A DNA stretch of 64,000 nucleotides, taken from NCBI GenBank assembly GCA_029718625.1, contig CM056381.1:54802157-54866156 (forward strand). The letters run 5' to 3'. The notes beneath the pieces are model-generated. The model was not told the DNA's origin. It ran no database searches and saw only the letters and a list, made by a program, of their open reading frames with translations. The translations under genes and the position numbers were made by a program. The DNA is from Synaphobranchus kaupii. Taxonomy: Eukaryota; Chordata; Actinopteri; Anguilliformes; Synaphobranchidae. Positions 54,620-64,000 of the stretch are shown here, in pieces. The number at the start of each line of letters is the position of its first letter. The stretch's first letter is position 1.

Positions 54620-55586
54620 AGGGTAAGTTCGCTATTTTGGACCTTGGACCCTATTTGCGGTCCGTCTTCCATGAACCTGACCCATGAAGTCCATTTTTTC
54701 GCTGATCGGTCCAGTATTGAGTTTGCTACAGATTTCCTGTAGGCTCTCACTGGGCTACAATAGAAGTCAACGGGGCAATTAGAAATGTTATGGAAAAACA
54801 ACGATAAATGTGCTTTTATAGCTCAGTGTGTATTCTTACGGTCTCAGTATGCTCTCCTGTGAAATGTAGGCTATCGCAAACGCAAACCGAACGTTGAAAC
54901 AACAGTTCCATTTGAAACAGAACTATTTCTCCGACCGCACTACCTCGCACTGACTTCGGATAACATTACCTGCGCAACTTCAGCCTCTCTCTCTTCTCTT
55001 GCTCTCTTATCATCCATCTCTTGTAGTTCCGTGTCCGGGTATTCTGGCTCAAATCTGTAGCCAGTAACGTCAAAGTCAAAATCGAATTCTTCGTCTTCGT
55101 AATCATTATAGTCATCCATCATCCAAGTTTTTTTGTGGAAATTGTAGCCTACGTTGCTGCAGGTAAACAAACGCAGACTGCTCAACTAGATAGTTTCGTA
55201 AACGGCCGGCACACCTTCCCGCTCCCCTACCCCCGACACATAGTACTCCGCGGGAGCAGCGAAAACAAGCAACAGAGAAATGCTTACTTCCAAGCCATGC
55301 CAAGCACGTAAAAATGTTCGGATTGAGATACATTTCACAGGAGAGCATACTGAGACCGGTAACAATACACCCTGAGCTTCCCGTCTCATTTATTGTACAT
55401 GAAAGCACATTTATCGAACATTTCTAATTGCCCCGTTGACTTCTATTGTAGCCCAGTGAGAGCCTACAGGAAATCTGTAGCGAACTCAATACTGGACCGA
55501 TCAGCGAAAAAATGGACTTCATGGATCAGGTTCATGGAAGACGGACCGCAAATAGGGTCCAAGGTCCAAAATAGCGAACTTACCCT
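54620..55586 (-). mobile_element. TTAA-target MITE, copy 2
   Basis: Ends AGGGTAAGTTCGCTATTTTG and inverse, between TTAA at 54616-54619 and 55587-55590. The arms match for about 170 bp and then in blocks to about 250 bp. The 967-bp body corresponds to copy 1 (16458-17574), with deletion of about 100 bp near the exon side. Confidence 0.93.
54970..55122 (-). other. Conserved acidic coding exon in the TTAA MITE, copy 2
   Basis: From an ATG at 55122 it reads MMDDYNDYEDEEFDFDFDV, TGYRFEPEYPDTELQEMDDK and RAREEREAEVAQ. It then ends at CAG/GTAATG, the same donor as in copy 1. Compared with copy 1 it has six more bases in the Asp/Phe run, in frame, and a P for T. This is the better preserved copy; the first exon is likely from the parent transposon's own gene. 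No acceptor or second exon follows. Confidence 0.6.
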
Positions 55587-55676
55587 TTAATAAGACTGAC
55601 GTTTCGACGTCAACGTCTTCTTCAGAGTCAAACCTGAAGAAGACGTCGTTGACGTCGAAACGTCAGTCTTATTAAA
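55586..55676. repeat. Long near-perfect hairpin next to the MITE
   Basis: TTTAATAAGACTGACGTTTC through CGTCTTCTTCAG pairs with CTGAAGAAGACG through GAAACGTCAGTCTTATTAAA. The arms are about 40 bp with one 3-base bulge (ACG, right arm) and an 8-base loop. The outermost TTTAA of the left arm includes the target TTAA of the MITE. The ctgaagaag and gaaacgtc words occur in other fish repeats, from memory. Confidence 0.93.
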
Positions 55677-56160
55677 AAAAAATTTTCCACTTCAGAACAG
55701 CTCAGTGTCTGACACTTTCCCTGCAGTGTTTTCTGGGGATCACAAAAGCCACTTATTTATTAACCTTTTCTCTTGAAGATAACTGTCAATAATCCTGTGG
55801 TATTAAAGGCTGTAAGAACTGCTTCTTTTTTTCTCTGTTAACCCCTGTAGTGAATTTAAAACGTGATTTCTCAACTTCTCCCACAACCCCAGTGGAGCAG
55901 AAGTTGTCCTGCAGCTCCGAATCATCACAGTTCCACAGATGTGGTGGTACATCTTTCACCTCCTCCAGCGCAGATTCATATTGTTCAAACCATTTGCACA
56001 CCACTTCTGAATTTATTCCAGGGGCCCTTGCTGTGGAGGGAGTGTCAGTCTTCTTGACAATCAGTTCTGGGTTCCTTTTCACAAAGTTTTGGAACTAGTA
56101 GCAGCCTGCCGTTTCCTTGGCTTCAGAAAAGCCCCCCAAGGTTATTTGCTTTGGCAAGAT

Positions 56161-58900
56161 CAATAATGAATTGAATCCCATTTTTGGGCAAAAGGAAACC
56201 TCTGGCACAACAAATTTTTGGTGACTTTTTCTTTCTCAGATGCCTCTGACAAATAAGCTTTTCTGGCATAGCAGGAGCATCTCACTAAACCTCTGTAAGG
56301 CTTATTTTGATACATTCCACTTTGGCCAAAAAATGTAAAAAATCCTGACCCGCCTTTACTGTAATCATCAATATTCGTGCCATATTCTCTGTTATAAATG
56401 ATGCGAAGCCTGCAAAGCTAGTTCGGGCAGACAACTCGAGAAGCGCCAAATCACATCAGCTCACATGATGCTACATCTCAAATGGGAGGGCTATTTAAAT
56501 CACCAACCTTACCTGTTCACGCATTTGCCATTGTGTTGCTGCTGCTTGCTATGCGCTCCATTGTGCTCCATTACTAACATGCTTGGTTTTCCCTGTATAC
56601 TCTCGCATGTATACCTTTCAGGGACGTTTTTTGCGCTCCCACCACCACCTCAGCATCCATCTGTGGGCTCTGCTTCTCATATGATCCCCTTGGGGGGTCA
56701 GTGGTTTACACCCTATTATCTTGGCTGGCTTATACTCAAAAATCTTACGCAAACATGAACACGCCAAAGATTGTTTTAAATCTCAATAAAATATTGCTTA
56801 ATTCAATCGTGAATTGTCTGACTGAAATAGTTTAAAATATGTAAAAATGTTCATCATTAATCTAAAAAGGAGTTGTGCATCCCTGTTCAATTCACTGCCT
56901 GTCTGATTCTACCCAGTGTGCATAAAATGTGTGCATATACGGAGGTGCATATGTGACCGGATCCCTGCTTCAGTTTTTCATCTCATGTTAAAGTGCAGAA
57001 TCAGAGCCACAAGATGAGATATCACTTAATGAGATTGAGTAAATATTTATGGAGATATGACTATTTGAATATTGTGATTTTGCAAAACTGGCTTTAAAGA
57101 TTGTGATTCTGCTCTTTCTCACCATAAAATACACCCTCAAACCAGGAACTATTGTATGAAATTGTTATATTTGTGTAGTCCGTAACCCAATGCTTGCTAT
57201 GATTTTGAATAAGTTTGATTATAATAGTGTTTAAACCATAAATTCATAAAAATATGAAAAAATACATACATAAGGTTTAACCTCTGATTTTGCGTTAAAC
57301 CCTGATCCTTTTTAATTCTTCCATTTCTTTAATTATTTTGGCATGACTCAATATAGCAATAATACTTCAAGGAGTGCTCATACATTTTGATAGCCCTCAT
57401 CAACAGGTAATTACTTATTGCCAGGTAGCTATCCCACAATACCTTGCAAATTAATCTTGTGTGGCGGGCTCTGGTGGTCTAACTAGTCCCTATATTTAAC
57501 AAGACTTCACATATTCACACAATGATTTGAATTTTGAAATTAGGTGAATGGTAGATTTGATATTCTGGGTTGCAATTCAGGTATTCTCAAGTAAACTCAA
57601 GTTTGACTGGATAGTGATTTTCTTGCATCTCCTGTGAAATCGATGTGTGCGAGACATGAATCTGAACCTCGCACCGGTCACATGTGCACGCTAAGAGTGT
57701 ACAATTGTGGTGTTCTTGGCTTTATATACACAAATCACCATAGACGACAACACAACCACAAAAATGTAATAAATCGCTATGAACCCCCCTGTCTCTCTCA
57801 TACATTAACACACTAATGCTCTACTACCCAACAAGAAAAACTGGCGGTGAAGATGATTATATCTTACTGGATAGCTGAACTCATGTTCTGGATGGTTAGA
57901 CATTACGCCAATCATCAGGACAAGAATGCGCACAAGAGCACGCATGATTGGAAAGACTGGTGAAGCTCTGCTTCATGGGTGTGCTCAAAAACGCATCATA
58001 ATCCACAACTATCCAATCACACACGTACAATGGCTATGCACATGCACCTTGCTAGCTGAGATGGCGAAGGGAGGAAAAGTTATAGGCGGAAAGTTTAATT
58101 TCAAAAAGTTTCCAGATGGCTCTTTGGACAAAATGTAATTGTAAAATGTCATCTGCAAAATGTAAACCCAACCGATCAGGGCTATCTAACTATGCTAACC
58201 ACCACTACAATATCAAGAAACAAATACATTTTTACATACGTATATCAGATTTCCTTATATATTTCCTGTTTATGTACTGTATCTGTACAGAATATTGTAC
58301 TTAAATGGCCTCAGAATCTGCAAAAGATCATCCTCATGTCAAATGGTCAATTAGATAAATTGATTCTGAACAAAACCTGGCTGACATGACTATTATATAG
58401 TGTAGGTATATAAGGTTATTCATATAAATGATTAGTGTAGGTATGGGGAATGCACATAAATGTCTGCTGTGATTATAAGGAAGCTAATGGTCAGTGGTGA
58501 CCCACAGGGCAGTGGGTCATTTGGTCACATGGTCAGATGTCTGAGCAGATTAGTGCTAATGAGCGGTGACAGATTTGGGATGCTTAGGGCTGCCAATAGG
58601 ACTGAGGAGATTACCAGCTGCATATCCATACAGTACCCTCCCAACAGCTAGTGCCACATTTATCCATCCTGCAGATGCACACATTTACGTATGAAATTGA
58701 GATACATGTAGTTAAATCACAGCTTTGTGACTTACATTATTACATTTCAATTTGATATGGAAATATGCACACACATACACACCCCACCTCTAGGGGCCCC
58801 CCTGGACTCATTAGTTCCTGGGAAAGCTTTCCCTGTTATACCTCCTTAGCTCCACCCCTGCTAGCTGTGGTCGGTAGCCCTGTGAGCCAATGCATACTCG
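56161..58900. other. No recognisable gene
   Basis: 56161-56460 may be the degraded N-terminal region of the pogo-like gene. The rest is AT-rich. Frames at 56465-56758 and 57926-58138 (ending MAKGGKVIGGKFNFKKFPDG) have no domain I recognise and no splice context. Confidence 0.5.
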
Positions 58901-58906
58901 GTGCTA

Positions 58907-59313
58907 CCATCGGCCAGTTTCCGGTCTGCAGAGATCTGTCTCTCATCACTCTCTAGCAACCCCCACTGGTCGATTGGGCACCTGCAAGTCAGTGTGTTAA
59001 GATCATCTCTACCTGGCTACCATCGGATTGGGCACCTGCAAGTCAGTGTGTTAAGCTCATCTCTACCTGGCTACCATCGGCCAGGTTCCGGTCTGCAGAG
59101 ATCTGTCTCTCATCACTCTGCAAGTCAGTGTGTTAAGCTCATCTCTACCTGGCTACCATCGGATTGGGCACCTGCAAGTCAGTGTGTTAAGCTCATCTCT
59201 ACCTGGCTACCATCGGCCAGGTTCCGGTCTGCAGAGATCTGTCTCTCATCACTCTCTAGCAACCCCCACTGGTCGATTGGGCACCTGCAAGTCAGTGTGT
59301 TAAGCTCATCTCC
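58907..59313. repeat. Higher-order minisatellite
   Basis: Two kinds of block alternate: a ~54-bp unit (gggcacctgcaagtcagtgt, gttaagctcatctctacctg, gctaccatcgg) and a block with ccggtctgcagagatctgtc. The larger pattern (block, unit, unit) is repeated with near identity at 58907 and 59205. A 215-codon open frame crosses it and is probably accidental. Confidence 0.9.
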
Positions 59314-59440
59314 AACTCATCTCTGTGCAAGCTGTGGTGTGATAAGAAGTGGTGATTCAGTGTGTTTAGTGATCGTGGAAGCTTGTGCACCCACATACAC
59401 ACATTTGATTACATCTTATGGTCTAAAAAAGTTGAATATA

Positions 59441-59692
59441 CAGTACCAGTCAAAAGTTTGGACACACCTACTCATAGAAGGTTTTTTTCCATTATTTTTA
59501 CTGTTTTCCACATTTTGGAATAGTAAAGACATCAAAACTATGAGATAACACAAATTAAATTATGCAAAAACCAAAAAAGGGTTAAACAAATTTAAAAAAG
59601 TCTTATATTTTAGATTCTTCAAAGTAGCCACCCTTGGCCTTGATAACGGCTTTGCACATTCTTGCCATTCTCTCAAACAACTTCTGTGGTAA
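59441..59692 (-). mobile_element. Tc1-type transposon end
   Basis: After TA, CAGTACCAGTCAAAAGTTTG with GACACACCTACTCAT is a well-known fish Tc1 terminus. On the minus strand the last transposase codons (LFERMARMCKAVIKAKGGYF, EESKI, stop) lie at about 59690-59605. The rest of the element is missing. Confidence 0.88.
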
Positions 59693-60745
59693 ACAGGTAT
59701 TCCACAGGTAAAAAGGTGATGCCATCATGACTGTATAAAAGGATATCAAAAGACTCCTGATATCTTATTTCCAGGTACTCTTAGAAGTGATACTATAACC
59801 TCTGCATTTGAATGGATCTCTATGGGAATTGGGAGGTGGGACTAGATCTAGCTTTAAAGTACACTGGAACAGTGTGGAACACATGGTTGGCTAAATGGCT
59901 CTAAGTTATCAAGGGTCTGACGTATCAAACAAGCCTTAAACCATCACTCTGCTGCCAGAAATACAGTAGATATGGATGGATAACTTGAAGGGTTTCTTCT
60001 CCTGACTTATTTTTCCATAGAGTTCAATAGGAAAATTTGTCAGGAGAAACAACCCTTCAAGTGATCCATCCATATGAAGCTATAAAAACCAACACTGAAA
60101 CTATAAAAAGGATTTACCATGTACAGGAGGATTTATCGATTAAACTGTGCAACTCGTATATCATTTTCCAGTTAAATACAGTATGTCCTTATAATCCCTA
60201 ATTGGACTATAAAAATTTAATCTGTTTGAAGATGACAACCCTTAGTTATTAGTTCCATATTATCATCTCAATATAGCTGACTGAGTAATCACATCTGCAT
60301 GTACACTGAAAACATGCATACATACATACATACTGTTTATAAAACCACAACAGAAAAAAACATTCCAATGTAACCTGATGGGAAAGTGAGGATTAAGTAT
60401 AATGCGACAATCCAGCAGTTTTAGCCAATCCTTTAATGTTTGGCACACTTAATAAGTGGCATCCAATAGTTAAAACTCCTCACTTATCCAACACTTAAAA
60501 TAGCTTTATTTGATTTAAGTTGTTAATATTGTCAATATTATTGCTAATATATAAATATTATCAAAGATATCAATTAACAATAAAATCGCCAAATTTGTTG
60601 ATCAGTGGAGAAACCTGTTGGATCAACCTTTATCAAAATCTACAGCTCACAACCAAATTAAGAGATTTATGAAATTACAAGTATTCAACATGTAATCTAA
60701 AGTCGAAGGTTCAATTACCTAAACAAACAATGTTAGACATAGAAC
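59693..60745. other. No recognisable feature
   Basis: AT-rich unique-looking DNA. Words at 59970-60010 and 60035-60075 are inverted to each other (tggatggataacttgaaggg / acccttcaagtgatccatcc), a stem with a ~45-base loop. Confidence 0.5.
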
Positions 60746-60778
60746 TGTTACAGTCGGAGCTGCCCTGTGTGTGTTGGT

Positions 60779-60816
<38 letters not shown>

Positions 60817-61414
60817 TTTGTTGTTTGCCGGACGGCTGTCATTTGGTTTCTTTTATTTAGTGGATGTCCTCCCTGTGGTGTGGTGTGGGAAGGACTCCAC
60901 TCTTTATTTTTTTGTGTTTATTCGTTAAGTGTTTGTGGTGTCATATGCAAGTGAGTTTGGTTTTGTGTGAATGTGAACCGCCGTGTCTGTCTGTGTGGGC
61001 TCGAGTGTAATAGCGGGGCTGGGCGGCCGGCAGCCCCTGAGGTGGCAATCTAGGGTGGGATCACGAGTGTGTGTGTATGTGCCCTTACTAGCAGTGTACT
61101 CATTAGTGCACAGTGTGTGTGACGTGAGGAGTAGCAATTGTGTGCTGTGTGGTGTGAGGGGAATTTGATCATGCTTACCTGCGGGTGGGGCCGGCTTCGT
61201 CGAATTGTGTGAGTGGAGGGAGGGGACAGAAACACGCAGACGTGGCAAAGTCCACCATCTACATAATCCGTAAGCTTTTATGAATTGTATATCTAATAAA
61301 ACTTGTATTTTTTATCTTTTACTACTTGGTCTGTATACTGCTTGGGGAAGGGTGGATCGACAAAAACCTGGTCAGGGTGGTGGAAGTGAGAATCTTTCAT
61401 TCCAACCCGTGACA
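60746..61414 (+). repeat. LTR-like sequence with (TG)n
   Basis: Starts TGTTACAGTCGGAG and ends CCAACCCGTGACA, with a TG run at 60779-60812 and AATAAA at about 61294 followed by a short R/U5-like tail. No target duplication is visible, so ends are provisional. Confidence 0.5.
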
Positions 61415-61490
61415 TATATACATAATACACATAAAAATACGTACCCTAATATTTTTATATACTTAACCCTTTCCTGCCTGTGAGAATATT

Positions 61491-62875
61491 TGTTACGTAT
61501 CTGTGTACGGGACGAACCCAAGTGCAACGACCAGGAGACAGAATTTCACAAAAGATGGTATTTAATAAATTAAGTGTTGGGGTAGTCCCAACACTGTACA
61601 GGAAAGGCAACACACACACAGAATTAGGAGATCTTGCGCCTGGAAGCCCGGGGCGGGCTGCTCCAAGCCGGAGCTGGACTGGAGGTTCTGGAACGGGCTG
61701 TTCCAAACCGGAACTGGACTGGACTGGAACTGGACCGGGTGGTCCACACGGGAAACAGGTACTGGAACGGAATTGTCCCAAACCGGAACTGGACTGGACT
61801 GAACTGGACCGGGAGGTCCACACGGGTACAGGTACTGGAACGGAATGTTCCAAACCGAAACTGGACTGGACTGGACTGGACCGGGAGGTCCACACGGGTA
61901 CAGGTACTGGAACGGAATGTTCCAAACCGGAACTGGACTTGAGCGAGTGCCTGTAACACTCACGCCGGGACTGGACTGGAACTGGCAGGGGAGCGACTCA
62001 CTACGGCAGGGCAGGACTGGACCGGGCTGACTGCACCGGTATAGAAAGACAAAAACAGAGGAGGGTTAGTGCAAGGGAAGGCACGGGAAAGACCGGGAGG
62101 TTCTCACGGAGGTGAAGGGTTTGGAAGTCGGGAGGTTTTGCGGAAGCACGGCAGGGCAGAGTGGTGTGGCGTAGCTGCGGTAGGTCCGGAGGTAGCTGAC
62201 CGTCTCCAGAGCTCCAGGAGCCGGCGCCGAAGAACTGGGTGGTTTCCTCGGTCGGACAGGAACAACTGGAGGGTAGCCAGGTAGCGAATCACCCCGGAGC
62301 CTACACGCGCTGGAGGTGGAGGTACCGCAACACACACAAACAAACACGGGGAAAACAAACACTGCCACGGGAGATAGGGAGCAGGGTTGGATGGAGGAGA
62401 AGGGAAACAAGTTAGCAAACACAATAATGACAGGAATTGTGCGGGAGGTAAACTACCAGACTGTAGTTTGCAAGGGACTATACGCTGTACGGGAAACACA
62501 TTCCACAAACACGCGAATAGTTTACACGGGGAGACCAGTTAACGAGTCAAGCACTACACCAAGTGATGATAGTTAACGAACTGGCGCCGACTGGCAGCCA
62601 GCCGAAAGACTATATAGGGCTAACTAATGTGACAAAATACGAAACAGGTGTGAACATAAACCGGGAGTGATTACAAGACACCAGGTGAGAAAATGCATGC
62701 AACGAGGGGGAGGGAGTGAAAGGCGGAAGTAAACCAAAACAACCAGACGAACAAGACAGGGAAGGACATGCCTAGTCCGCGGCAGAGGGGAAAACACGGA
62801 CAAAGGGATCCAACATGACACGGAGGGAAAACAGGAAAACACGGAAAACGGACAGGAAGGGAGCGGAACATTACA
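61491..62875 (-). mobile_element. Solo LTR related to the one at 7559-9379
   Basis: Begins TGTTACGTATC and ends GGAACATTACA, flanked by ATATT on both sides (61486-61490, 62876-62880). On the minus strand AATAAA lies near 61565, close to the LTR end. It shares with 7559-9379 the gtgcaacgacca and ggggtagtccc words, the minisatellite position, the tggcgccga.tggcagccagcc block and the end block (ccaacatgacacgg to cggacaggaaggga). No internal region is attached. Confidence 0.92.
61660..61945. repeat. ~73-bp GC-rich minisatellite in the LTR
   Basis: ggtccacacggg recurs at 61741, 61815 and 61887 (74- and 72-bp spacing). It has the GGAACTGGACTGGACT core and the word ccaaaccggaactgg shared with the 115-bp array at 7789-8575, but a different unit. 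Frames on both strands are open by composition. Confidence 0.9.
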
Positions 62876-62880
62876 ATATT

Positions 62881-63429
62881 GGGTCAACATTCCATTCAAT
62901 TGTATTTCTTGTCATGCATTGCAAAAATGTCGGTGGTGTGATCATATTGCATCACATGCCTAAACTTTACATACCATTGTAAACAGGATAACTGGGGCTT
63001 TCAAGTGATATAAAAAACAATAGTATTACTTGATAGCAATATCATCAATTATGGAAAGGCATTCAGTTACTGAATTTAAAAAAACATTCTAAATGGCTAT
63101 TTTTTTAATGAGAAACATTCAATTTTATGTTCAAGATAAACTTACAGTGTATGATATCTTCACAATTTTTTTGAATGATATAATAGGTAATAGAAATCAG
63201 AATAGATTTATCATCTACTGCTCAAAAGTTATAACCACTTCAGTGATGGGTAAGAAAAGGCTAAAAAACTGGTTTAGAATGTTAGATTCATTGAAAATAT
63301 GACATACATATGCAAAACTGTTTGTGGTGTGATCATATTATATCACACCCCTAAACATAATATACCATTTTAAACAGAGTAACTGGGGCTTTCAATTTAT
63401 GTATGATAATGTGTTTACTTTAACAAAAT
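62881..63429. other. Diverged direct repeat in AT-rich DNA
   Basis: 62937-63015 and 63327-63400 resemble each other (ggtgtgatcatatt, cctaaac, accattgtaaacagg / accattttaaacagag, taactggggctttcaa). Nothing else is seen. Confidence 0.6.
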
Positions 63430-63900
63430 GGGCCCCATCTTACACCCGACACTAAGCGGCGGTAACCCAAATGCAAGTGCCTTTGCTAGTTACAGTAGTT
63501 GTAGTTTAACGCGCTCACGTTGTTTAAATAACAAGTGAACTTGCACCCATAGCAAGTGAACTGGGCAGGTTGGTCTTAAGATGAGGTGTGGCCATGATCA
63601 TTTTTGGCGTATTGCTATCTTGAGGCAGCAAAAAGTGCTAAAACCAACAAAACCTGGTCTTTAATCATGTCGCAGTTGTTTAAATTTAATTTTAATACTA
63701 TAAGTGCGTCTACATGGGCGTGTGCACAATGCACATACACCCTCCTGTCTGTTACAAACAGGGGCGCGCACAATCATGTGAAATTGGGATTAATATTTTT
63801 CCCCAAAATAAAACATTTTCTCTCCCGGAATAGACGCACATTGTCCCTGGAATTGCGGGAAAGTGGGCTTGTTTTAAGGCATTAATCTACCAGTAAAAAT
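63430..63900. repeat. Composite dispersed repeat, copy 2
   Basis: 63605-63785 matches 15125-15315, as above. The left end ggccccatcttacacccgac has a form similar to the left end at 14745. The right end cannot be fixed before the window edge. Confidence 0.55.
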
Positions 63901-63959
63901 GTAAGGAGCCAGGGGGTAGTGGGCTCCCCTAACCCTTCTCTCCTTCCCCTGCTTTGCAG

Positions 63960-63990
63960 GTGATCCACCACTCTCCAAACACACCAACAT
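63960..63990 (+). other. Candidate 31-nt exon
   Basis: A pyrimidine-rich tract (cttctctccttcccctgctt) precedes tgcag at 63955-63959. 31 bases later the sequence reads ACAT followed by GTGAGTAAAA, a strong donor. It is the only place in the window where a good acceptor and a good donor bracket a short unique segment. No coding homology can be judged from 31 nt; the call rests on splice signals only. Confidence 0.3.
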
Positions 63991-64000
63991 GTGAGTAAAA

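Larger units (their letters stand above)
54273..56160 (-). pseudogene. pogo-like transposase, split by MITE and hairpin
   Basis: Two minus-strand pieces follow DDE_1-type (pogo/Tigger) order. 56160-55786 holds FVKRNPELIVKKTD, ARAPGINSEVVCKWFEQYES and the first catalytic aspartate in LWNCDDSELQD. 54445-54273 holds VFVQQLEKADKRPFLLLLNG and HSSH, where the family's second catalytic aspartate (LDGHSSH) is N. The gap is filled by the TTAA MITE (54620-55586), a hairpin (55586-55676) and unassigned DNA. The N-terminal DNA-binding part upstream is degraded. It is not functional. Confidence 0.75.

Noticed and set aside
57926..58138. 70-codon frame ending in a lysine-rich MAKGGKVIGG peptide
   Set aside because: It has no recognised motif, no splice context and an AT-rich flank; too short to support as a gene.
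58901..59548. 215-codon frame over the higher-order minisatellite
   Set aside because: The repeated HLQVSVL peptides derive from the repeat, and the frame ends inside a Tc1 terminus.

Overview
The window reads as nuclear DNA of a ray-finned (teleost-type) fish. It has no prokaryotic gene organisation and no continuous host gene that I can recognise. It is AT-rich and packed with fish-type transposable elements: chromodomain Ty3/Gypsy LTR retrotransposons, an L2/Rex1-type LINE, several Tc1 families including one with Sleeping Beauty (salmonid Tc1)-like terminal repeats, hAT elements and MITEs, TTAA-target MITEs, a pogo-like transposase, tRNA-derived SINE pieces, minisatellites and microsatellites. 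The species cannot be fixed from the sequence. Family names are my recognition, not database results.

Layout. 1-2370: a 277-bp tandem repeat, pyrimidine-rich LTR-like DNA and a solo LTR. 2797-5332: a hAT MITE, a Tc1 deletion derivative and SINE/LTR scraps. 5610-6667: a dispersed repeat. 6685-14584: a nearly complete but broken chromovirus-type Gypsy (gag, protease, RT-RNase H, integrase, chromodomain). Its gag holds a second family's solo LTR (7559-9379) with a GC-rich minisatellite, and its 3' LTR holds another insertion. 14730-19950: hAT-like repeat, TTAA MITE, small tandem repeats and a solo LTR. 22160-27690: Tc1 deletion derivatives, SINEs, a Sleeping Beauty-like fragment and a Gypsy pol fragment. 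28155-29979: a ~350-bp tandem array and a MITE end. 32080-35400: a dispersed repeat and a decayed LINE split by two MITEs. 36395-40100: minisatellite, LTR fragment and an inverted duplication. 39643-43758: a nested hAT/MITE stack. 45765-49751: a solo LTR split by an almost complete LINE. 52336-56160: Gypsy 5' LTR plus gag, and a pogo-like transposase split by a TTAA MITE and a long hairpin. 58907-63900: minisatellite, Tc1 end and LTRs. A possible 31-nt host exon lies at the right edge.

No gene set works together as a host pathway; the logic is insertion history. Target-site duplications (TSDs) give an order for many insertions. The observations most worth following are: two Gypsy families whose predicted mRNA 5' ends are complementary to the primer-binding site directly after the LTR (a Tf1/sushi-like self-priming layout); a TTAA-flanked MITE family that keeps a coding exon ending in the same splice-donor sequence in both copies; Tc1 derivatives that keep either only the DNA-binding half or only the catalytic half of transposase; and a 115-bp minisatellite open in several reading frames.
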